Assembly (NCBI GenBank): GCA_030625695.1
Contig: DAOUQK010000246.1
Location: 1 to 5,840 of the forward strand
Source: Paracoccaceae bacterium
Lineage (GTDB): Bacteria; Pseudomonadota; Alphaproteobacteria; Rhodobacterales; Rhodobacteraceae
Direction of reading: 5' to 3'
Length of the DNA stretch: 5,840 nucleotides
The position numbers and the translations under genes are program-made. The notes under the pieces were generated by a model. It saw only the letters and a program-made list of their open reading frames with translations, made no database searches and was not told where the DNA came from. Below, piece after piece: positions 1 through 4,749 of this stretch. The number at the start of each line of letters is the position of its first letter. Position 1 is the first letter of the stretch.

Positions 1-533
1 TTCAGGGCACCGGCAATGTGCAGCGCAATCGCCAGCACCATCACCCGCTCCAACACCATGTGAACCCCGGCCAGGGTTTTCGCCAGATCATCGTCCTTGG
101 GCACAAACGGCAGGGATTGGCCAAACGGCCACCAGATCGGCGCAAAGCCCGAGGTTGCCGCATGAGTCAGCCAACCGGTCAGCGGCACCAGCAGCAATGA
201 ACCATAAAGCAGCCAGTGCACGGTTTTGGCGACAAACGCCTCGACCGGCCTGTCGGCGTTCAGCAATCCGGGTTTGGGTTGGGTTATGGCCCAAAGGATG
301 CGTACGAGTGCGATTAGAAATATCGTTACCCCAAGAGTTTTATGCAGTGAAAACAACAGGAAGGTGCGGGTGAAATCCGCGCCCGTCGAGACGATGTCAG
401 GATTGCGCAGGTCCTGTGCCATATGGTCGGCAACAATGCCCATGGGAATGACGACTAATATCATCAGGAACATCAGCCAATGCAGGGTCTTGGTGACAAA
501 CCCAAACGAGCGGTCAGTGTTGGACAAGGGCAT
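1..533 (-). CDS. Cytochrome b561-family membrane protein, partial (C-terminus beyond window start)
   Basis: Reads on the minus strand from ATG at 533-531 without a stop to base 1 (177 whole codons), so the C-terminal part is missing. A CGGAG ribosome binding site (541-545, read on the minus strand) lies 7 bases before the ATG. The product starts MPLSNTDRSFGFVTKTLHWL and has four hydrophobic segments at about residues 16-35, 58-83, 105-123 and 157-177. Histidines 18 (LHW), 64 (LHK), 106 (VHW), 158 (VHM) and 172 (LHI) lie in or at the edges of these segments. This is the layout of di-haem b561 proteins, in which helix histidines bind haem and electrons pass between quinone and a partner at the cytoplasmic membrane. 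Which histidines bind haem here is inferred. Members can be stand-alone (about 180 residues) or fused to a C-terminal YceI-like domain, and the window edge hides which this is. It is divergent from fabD and not obviously part of its pathway. Confidence 0.85.
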   Translation of the reverse strand, partial: MPLSNTDRSFGFVTKTLHWLMFLMILVVIPMGIVADHMAQDLRNPDIVSTGADFTRTFLLFSLHKTLGVTIFLIALVRILWAITQPKPGLLNADRPVEAFVAKTVHWLLYGSLLLVPLTGWLTHAATSGFAPIWWPFGQSLPFVPKDDDLAKTLAGVHMVLERVMVLAIALHIAGAL

Positions 534-674
534 GGTTGGGCTCCGAAAGGTTGTTACGGCAAAAGGTAGCAAAACCACCAGAGAGGGCAAGACTGGGTCA
601 AACGGTATGGCTTGTGCGGCGCTCTTACGCCGGGTACACCAAATGACAAAACAAGGATCAAGGCGAGAGCATTC
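534..674. promoter_or_regulatory. Divergent intergenic region between cytochrome b561 gene and fabD
   Basis: These 141 bases must hold the promoters of both outward-facing genes unless fabD is also transcribed from elsewhere. I see no convincing sigma-70-type pair. The best plus-strand candidate is TTGTGC (612-617), 17 bases, TACACC (635-640), with only three matches to each consensus. The spacer contains a small inverted repeat, CGGCG (617-621) and CGCCG (628-632), which could be an operator or chance. On the minus strand, TTGACC (601-596) is a good -35 but has no matching -10. Near the right end, GGCGAG (662-667) lies 7 bases before the fabD ATG and serves as its ribosome binding site. Confidence 0.4.
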
Positions 675-1619
675 ATGACTATAGCATTTGTATTTCCCGG
701 TCAGGGCGCACAGACCATCGGCATGGGGGCCGCCCTGGCAGCGGCTTATCCGGCATCCAAAGCGGTATTCGACGAGGTGGACGATGCCTTGGGCGAAAAC
801 CTGAGCGGATTGATCAGGGACGGCGACCTGGCCGAACTGACCCTGACCCGGAACGCTCAGCCGGCCCTGATGGCCACCTCTATCGCCGCCCTGCGCGCGC
901 TTGAGGTCGAAGGCGTGGGCGTGGCTGACTGCGCCATGGTTGCCGGGCATTCCCTGGGCGAATATTCGGCACTGGCCGCGTCCGGGGCCATATCCTTGCG
1001 CGATACGGCGATATTGCTGCGTACCCGTGGATTGGCGATGCAGAACGCTGTGCCGGTCGGAGAAGGCGCAATGGCGGCGGTGCTGGGTCTTGATTTTGCG
1101 GCCGTGCAGGCCGTGGCGAATGAGGCCGCAGATGGCGAGATATGTGAAGCCGCCAACGATAATGACCCGGCTCAGGTGGTGGTCTCGGGCCACAAGGCAG
1201 CCGTGGAACGGGCGGTGGATATCGCCAAGGCCAAGGGCGCAAAACGGGCAATTTTGCTTCCGGTTAGTGCGCCGTTCCACTGTGCCCTGATGGAGCCTGC
1301 TGCACGTGAGATGCAGCACGCCTTGATCGAAACCGAGGTCAAAGCCCCAATTGTGCCGTTGATCGCCAACGTCACAGCCGGGCCGGTCACCGACCCCGAT
1401 CAAATCCGAACGCAGCTGGTGGCGCAGGTTACCGGTGTTGTGCGTTGGCGCGAATCGGTGCTGACCATGGCGGCAGGCGGCGTTGACCAGATATGGGAAA
1501 TTGGGGCCGGCAAGGCCTTGTGCGGTATGGTTCGGCGCATTGATCGCGCCGTTGCCACCCGTAACATAGGCACGCCAGAGGATGTGGCGGGGGCCGCTGA
1601 ACACTTTAAGAATGGATAA
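675..1619 (+). CDS. fabD: Malonyl-CoA:acyl carrier protein transacylase FabD
   Basis: Moves malonyl from CoA to the phosphopantetheine thiol of acyl carrier protein, which supplies the extender unit for fatty acid synthesis in the cytoplasm. The 314-residue product is of normal family length. It opens with the FabD signature FVFPGQGAQ (residues 5-13). The nucleophile elbow GHSLGE puts the catalytic serine at 93. Arg118 in RTRGLAMQ is in the position that binds the malonyl carboxylate, and His202 in SAPFH completes the Ser-His pair. These positions are one off the E. coli numbering (92, 117, 201). GAGKALCG near the C-terminus matches the usual late motif. ATG 675 is chosen because family proteins begin a few residues before the FPGQG motif and GGCGAG lies at proper spacing. 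An in-frame TTG at 612 would add 21 unlikely residues. It heads the fabD-fabG pair, and its stop lies 3 bases before fabG. Confidence 0.97.
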   Translation: MTIAFVFPGQGAQTIGMGAALAAAYPASKAVFDEVDDALGENLSGLIRDGDLAELTLTRNAQPALMATSIAALRALEVEGVGVADCAMVAGHSLGEYSALAASGAISLRDTAILLRTRGLAMQNAVPVGEGAMAAVLGLDFAAVQAVANEAADGEICEAANDNDPAQVVVSGHKAAVERAVDIAKAKGAKRAILLPVSAPFHCALMEPAAREMQHALIETEVKAPIVPLIANVTAGPVTDPDQIRTQLVAQVTGVVRWRESVLTMAAGGVDQIWEIGAGKALCGMVRRIDRAVATRNIGTPEDVAGAAEHFKNG

Positions 1620-1622
1620 TAT

Positions 1623-2360
1623 ATGTTTGATCTGACTGGGAAATCTGCGCTGATAACTGGTGCATCTGGTGGTATTGGCGGTGATATCGCGCGGGCCTTG
1701 CACGGTGCCGGGGCCAAGGTTGGCTTGTCCGGCACACGGGTTGAGCCGTTGCAGGCGCTGGCCGATGAGTTGGGTGAAGGTGCGTTTGTACTGCCTTGTA
1801 ATCTAAGCGATTTCGAGGCGGTTTCGGCGCTGCCGAAGCAGGCGATAGAGGCAATGGGCGCGGTGGACATTCTGGTCAATAACGCCGGCATCACCCGCGA
1901 CAACCTGTTCATGCGGATGTCAGATGACGATTGGCAATCGGTGATTGATGTCAATCTGACCTCGACATTCAAACTGTGCAAGGCGGCGATCCGTGGCATG
2001 ATGAAATCGCGCTGGGGGCGGATTGTGAACATTTCATCCGTGGTGGGCGCGACTGGCAATCCGGGGCAGGCCAATTATGCGGCGTCCAAGGCGGGCATGA
2101 TCGGCATGTCCAAATCGCTGGCGTATGAAGTGGCAAGCCGGGGCATCACTGTGAACGCAGTGGCACCCGGGTTTATCGCCACGCCGATGACTGACAAGTT
2201 GACGGATGATCAAAAGGCGGCAATTCTGGGCCAGATTCCGGCCGGGCGCATGGGGGAACCCGGTGAAATCGCTGCTGCTGTGTTGTATCTGGCCAGCCCG
2301 CAGGCGGCTTACGTGACAGGAACCACCTTGCATGTAAACGGTGGCATGGCCATGTTATAG
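1623..2360 (+). CDS. fabG: 3-oxoacyl-[acyl carrier protein] reductase FabG
   Basis: NADPH-dependent reductase that converts 3-oxoacyl-ACP to (R)-3-hydroxyacyl-ACP, the first reduction of each elongation cycle. The 245-residue product is a complete classical short-chain dehydrogenase. The cofactor-binding glycine motif TGASGGIG is at residues 12-19 and NNAG at 86-89. The catalytic tetrad is Asn111, Ser139, Tyr152 and Lys156 (YAASK). APGFIATPMT follows, and the end VNGGMAML is typical of FabG. Length and position between fabD and acpP make the assignment secure against other short-chain dehydrogenases. The start lies 3 bases after the fabD TAA. The only upstream purine signal is the weak GAATGGA (1610-1616) inside the end of fabD, so translational coupling to fabD is likely. 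Confidence 0.97.
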   Translation: MFDLTGKSALITGASGGIGGDIARALHGAGAKVGLSGTRVEPLQALADELGEGAFVLPCNLSDFEAVSALPKQAIEAMGAVDILVNNAGITRDNLFMRMSDDDWQSVIDVNLTSTFKLCKAAIRGMMKSRWGRIVNISSVVGATGNPGQANYAASKAGMIGMSKSLAYEVASRGITVNAVAPGFIATPMTDKLTDDQKAAILGQIPAGRMGEPGEIAAAVLYLASPQAAYVTGTTLHVNGGMAML

Positions 2361-2595
2361 GACCAACGTCCCCTGCCTTCGAAAGCGTTTGCCAAACGCG
2401 GCGTCTGTGATAAAGGGGGCGCAGATTTAAAGGCAACCGGGGCCACGAACAAGAATCGTGGGGGTCCGAATGCCGCTCCGGGACTTGTCCGGAATCATCC
2501 GCCCACCGCAGCAACGGCGGGCACAAATAAGCCAACCCAAACGGGCACAGGCAACAACCGGGCCCCTTAAAGGCCTTGAACTATGAGGAATTGAT
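2361..2595 (+). promoter_or_regulatory. Structured leader between fabG and acpP
   Basis: This 235-base gap is unusually long for an otherwise tight cluster. It holds several short inverted repeats on the acpP strand: 2385-2399 (6-bp stem, 3-base loop), CCACGA/TCGTGG (2443-2448 and 2456-2461, 7-base loop), TCCGG/CCGGA (2477-2481 and 2489-2493, 7-base loop) and CCGC/GCGG (2506-2509 and 2517-2520). Two similar stretches, GGCAACCGGGGCC (2432-2444) and GGCAACAACCGGGCCCC (2550-2566), flank the last three hairpins. The acpP ribosome binding site GAGGA (2585-2589) lies 6 bases before the ATG. A reading frame from ATG 2470 to TGA 2584-2586 overlaps that site. No known riboswitch class is recognised. 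Confidence 0.4.
2385..2416 (+). promoter_or_regulatory. Possible acpP promoter with overlapping inverted repeat
   Basis: TTGCCA (2389-2394) matches five of six bases of the -35 consensus. It is followed after 16 bases by TAAAGG (2411-2416), which keeps only T1, A2 and A4 of the -10 consensus. The -35 lies inside a perfect inverted repeat, GCGTTT-gcc-AAACGC (2385-2399), which could be an operator or an RNA hairpin at the end of the fabG transcript. It has no T-tract, so it is not an intrinsic terminator. A separate promoter before acpP would fit the known need for far more acyl carrier protein than FabD or FabG. The call rests on sequence resemblance only. Confidence 0.3.
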
Positions 2596-2829
2596 ATGAG
2601 CGACGTTGCAGACCGGGTGAAGAAGATCGTTGTAGAGCATTTGGGTGTCGAAGAAGACAAGGTGACCGAAAATGCGTCTTTCATCGACGATCTGGGCGCA
2701 GATTCGCTGGATACAGTGGAACTGGTCATGGCGTTTGAGGAAGATTTCGGCATTGAAATCCCTGACGATGCGGCAGAGACCATCCAGACCTTTGGCGACG
2801 CTGTCAAATTCATCACCGAAGCGGCCTGA
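2596..2829 (+). CDS. acpP: Acyl carrier protein AcpP
   Basis: Small acidic cytoplasmic carrier that holds the growing acyl chain as a thioester on a 4'-phosphopantetheine arm and shuttles it between FabD, FabF, FabG and the acyltransferases. The 77-residue product has the usual length and four-helix pattern. The attachment motif GADSLD puts the modified serine at 37, followed by the recognition-helix sequence TVELVMAFEEDFGIEIPD, rich in acidic residues that contact the partner enzymes. The start is supported by GAGGA 6 bases upstream and by the standard N-terminus MSDVADRVKKI. It lies 235 bases after fabG and is followed after 30 bases by a strong terminator, so its transcript ends here. It may be made both from the fabD promoter and from its own. 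Confidence 0.98.
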   Translation: MSDVADRVKKIVVEHLGVEEDKVTENASFIDDLGADSLDTVELVMAFEEDFGIEIPDDAAETIQTFGDAVKFITEAA

Positions 2830-2859
2830 ACCACAGGCACCTTTGAGTGATCGAAAGTT

Positions 2860-2895
2860 AACGGTGCTTCCCTCGCGGGAGGCACCGTTTTTTTT
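2860..2895 (+). terminator. Intrinsic terminator after acpP
   Basis: The arms AACGGTGC (2860-2867) and GCACCGTT (2882-2889) pair perfectly. Inside them come a T-G wobble (2868/2881), T-A (2869/2880) and CCC/GGG (2870-2872 and 2877-2879), giving about 13 pairs closed by the four-base loop TCGC (2873-2876). A run of eight T follows at 2888-2895. This is a textbook Rho-independent terminator for the plus-strand acpP transcript, and it separates acpP from fabF. Confidence 0.93.
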
Positions 2896-2905
2896 GGTTG
2901 TGAGT

Positions 2906-3044
2906 CTCGATAGACGAGCCCCTACTGGTGGGTAGGGCGTGTGTTCCTTTATTTGCAGCGCGAGGGGTGTGACGCCTCAGGTATTGTGCCTTTGATTTGG
3001 ATTGGTGCGCAAAATGCGCACCCTACGGTCCGCGATATAGACCG
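2906..3044. repeat. Cluster of short palindromes, probable dispersed repeat element
   Basis: Four inverted repeats lie in 139 bases: CTCG/CGAG (2906-2909, 2915-2918), CCCTAC/GTAGGG (2920-2925, 2932-2937), GGTGCGCA/TGCGCACC (3004-3011, 3015-3022, 3-base loop) and CGGTC/GACCG (3026-3030, 3040-3044). The third is perfect over 8 bp and is followed by CTACGG. The GTAGGG at 2932 and CCCTAC at 3021-3026 are themselves inverted, so the segment between them could be a unit bounded by inverted ends. Palindromes of the GGTGCGCA...TGCGCACCCTAC kind are, from memory, scattered through intergenic DNA of many proteobacteria. With only one copy of each visible here, repeat status is inferred. No transposase gene is present and no T-tract follows. 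Confidence 0.5.
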
Positions 3045-3114
3045 GTGATTAGTTGACAGAACAGATGCCGTAAATCGCCCGTGAAAAGGCGGATGCGGAC
3101 AATTCCCCAAGTGA

Positions 3115-3328
3115 GCCGGCATCATTATCACCGACATCGACAGCGATATGGACGAGGTGGAGGCGCAACTTGGCCTGATTTCGGGGCCGACGATATTGCG
3201 CGATTGAAATACATCCCCAACATTGCCAGTGCGTTGATCGGCGCGCTTTGTTTCGCAAATCCATTGATCTGAGCGAGGCGCTGGCGATGGCACAACCCCA
3301 GCCCGAGGCGGTGGCGGAACTGATCTGA
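3115..3328 (+). pseudogene. Decayed 3' end of a HisA-like TIM-barrel gene
   Basis: Three consecutive pieces in three frames read as one protein tail. Bases 3115-3183 give AGIIITDIDSDMDEVEAQLG then LIS. Bases 3186-3254 give ADDIARLKYIPNIASALIG then ALCF. Bases 3254-3325 give RKSIDLSEALAMAQPQPEA then VAELI, followed by TGA at 3326-3328. The order (barrel strand with TDID, then ADDIARLK, then a G-ALF-like stretch and a DLxEALA tail) is that of phosphoribosylformimino-aminoimidazole carboxamide ribotide isomerase (HisA) and its relatives. The joint at 3183-3186 lacks about 20 residues expected there (the ...VIASGG... strand), so a deletion is inferred. The joint near 3247-3254 looks like a small insertion. 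The first frame is cut off on its left by TGA at 3112-3114 and on its right by TGA at 3205-3207. No ribosome binding site or N-terminal two thirds is visible. Family assignment is from memory of related proteins. Confidence 0.6.
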
Positions 3329-3483
3329 GGGATGGTGCGTTCCGATAGGCGCTGAACCGAGCCGAAACCCTGGGAGTCTGGCGTTTTCACACAACTGTGC
3401 GCCCCTTGCACCTTTTACACCCCCTTGCTCTGTGCCCCATTGGCAGGATAAAAGCAGGGCAGAAAAGAAAATGAGGGCAGGAC

Positions 3484-4749
3484 ATGCGCAGAGTTGTTGT
3501 CACCGGGCTGGGGCTGATTACGCCCCTCGCCTGCGGAGTCGAGGAAAGCTGGTCACGGCTTTTGGATGGGCAGTCGGGCGCAGGCCCGATAAAACGTTTT
3601 GATGCGGTCGAGGCAGGGATAGCCACCACCTATGCTTGCGAAGTCCCGCGCGGCGACGGGACGGACGGCACGTTCAACCCGGATGATTGGGTGTTGCCCA
3701 AGGAACAGCGCAAGATTGGCGATTTCATCCTGTATGGCATTGTTGCCGCCGAAATGGCGGTGCGTGATGCCGGATGGCTACCTGAAGACGACGAAGACAA
3801 GTTTCGCACCGGGGTGATGATTGGGTCGGGTATTGGCGGACTGGAATCCATCGCCGAAACCGCCGTTCTGATCAAGGAACGTGGGCCACGTCGGGTGTCG
3901 CCGTTCTTTATCCCTGGTGCTTTGATCAATCTGATTTCCGGGCAGGTCAGCATCAGGTTTGGCTTTAAAGGCCCGAACCATTCGGTTGTCACCGCCTGTT
4001 CCACCGGTGCGCATGCGATTGGTGATGCGTCGCGGCTGATCATGCATGGTGATGCGGATGTGATGGTGGCCGGCGGGGCCGAGGCGGCGATCAATGTGAT
4101 CGGCATGGCCGGGTTCAACGCCTGCAAGGCACTTAGCACGAAATACGCCAATGATCCAAAATCCGCCAGTCGGCCGTATGACACCGACCGCGATGGATTT
4201 GTCATGGGCGAAGGGGCCGGGGTCGTCGTTTTGGAAGAATACGAACACGCCAAAGCGCGCGGTGCCAAAATTTACGCCGAAGTGCTGGGCTATGGCATGT
4301 CGGGCGATGCCTATCACATCACCGCACCCTCGGAAGACGGCAACGGGGCCGAACGCTCGATGCGGGCCGCGTTGAAAAACGCAGGGTTAGAACCGAAAGA
4401 CATTGATTACATCAACGCGCACGGCACCAGCACTATGGCCGACACCATCGAACTTGGCGCGGTTGAGCGGTTGATGGGGGACGCGGCCGACAAGGTCACG
4501 ATGTCTTCGACCAAATCGTCCACTGGCCACCTTTTGGGTGCTGCCGGAGCGATCGAGGCGATATTTTCGATCCTGGCGATCCGCGATTCCGTGGCGCCGC
4601 CGACCATCAATCTGGACAACCCGGCGGTGGAAACGCCGGTGGACCTGGCTCCGAATGTAAAAGTTGAACGCAACGTCGATGTGGCCCTGTCCAACTCGTT
4701 CGGGTTTGGCGGCACCAATGCCAGCGTTGTGTTCGGAAAGGTCAGCTAA
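3484..4749 (+). CDS. fabF: Beta-ketoacyl-[acyl carrier protein] synthase II FabF
   Basis: Condenses malonyl-ACP with acyl-ACP, releasing CO2, to extend the chain by two carbons; in E. coli it is also the enzyme that adjusts unsaturated chain length with temperature. The 421-residue product is a complete thiolase-fold condensing enzyme. It starts MRRVVVTGLGLITPLACG. The active-site cysteine is Cys172 in TACSTGAHAIG. The catalytic histidines are His313 in NAHGTSTMAD and His349 in STGHLLGAAGA, and the conserved lysine is Lys344 in SSTKS. SNSFGFGGTNASVVF near the C-terminus is the usual closing motif. The Cys-His-His set and the length rule out FabH (Cys-His-Asn, shorter). GAGGG at 3473-3477 supports the start. 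It is separated from acpP by a terminator, so it needs its own promoter, and it runs directly into mltG. Confidence 0.97.
   Translation: MRRVVVTGLGLITPLACGVEESWSRLLDGQSGAGPIKRFDAVEAGIATTYACEVPRGDGTDGTFNPDDWVLPKEQRKIGDFILYGIVAAEMAVRDAGWLPEDDEDKFRTGVMIGSGIGGLESIAETAVLIKERGPRRVSPFFIPGALINLISGQVSIRFGFKGPNHSVVTACSTGAHAIGDASRLIMHGDADVMVAGGAEAAINVIGMAGFNACKALSTKYANDPKSASRPYDTDRDGFVMGEGAGVVVLEEYEHAKARGAKIYAEVLGYGMSGDAYHITAPSEDGNGAERSMRAALKNAGLEPKDIDYINAHGTSTMADTIELGAVERLMGDAADKVTMSSTKSSTGHLLGAAGAIEAIFSILAIRDSVAPPTINLDNPAVETPVDLAPNVKVERNVDVALSNSFGFGGTNASVVFGKVS

Larger units (their letters stand above)
2896..3483. other. Gene-free interval between acpP and fabF
   Basis: This 588-base stretch has no intact gene. 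From the left it holds the palindrome cluster, a short unassigned segment (3045-3114), the HisA-like relic, and about 155 bases (3329-3483) that must contain or lead from the fabF promoter. The best promoter candidate there is TTGCTC (3425-3430), 16 bases, GATAAA (3447-3452), which is weak at -35. GAGGG (3473-3477), 6 bases before the fabF ATG, is a good ribosome binding site. Minus-strand open frames here have no recognisable motif. Confidence 0.6.

Noticed and set aside
572..601. Minus-strand promoter for the cytochrome b561 gene with TTGACC at 601-596
   Set aside because: The -35 is good, but at 16-18 bases spacing there is only GTGGTT or TGGTTT, which does not resemble a -10.
612..674. 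N-terminal extension of FabD from an in-frame TTG
   Set aside because: The 21 extra residues have no place in the FabD family, and ATG 675 has its own ribosome binding site and gives the normal N-terminus and active-site numbering.
226..678. Plus-strand open frame of 150 codons
   Set aside because: It lies antisense to the cytochrome b561 gene, which has clear membrane helices and histidines, and then overlaps the fabD start; it has no recognisable domain.
1400..2074. Minus-strand open frame of 224 codons across fabD and fabG
   Set aside because: Antisense to two genes with intact catalytic motifs; serine-, proline- and threonine-rich translation without a domain.
3004..3022. Hairpin as a second terminator
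   Set aside because: A perfect stem, but no T-run on either strand and no gene ends just before it; it fits a dispersed palindrome better.
3049..3411. Minus-strand open frame of 120 codons opposite the HisA-like relic
   Set aside because: No motif, odd composition, and the plus strand of the same DNA carries recognisable protein fragments.
3630..4317. Minus-strand open frames of 212 and 179 codons inside fabF
   Set aside because: Antisense shadows of fabF; no domain or start signal, and the plus-strand protein is complete.
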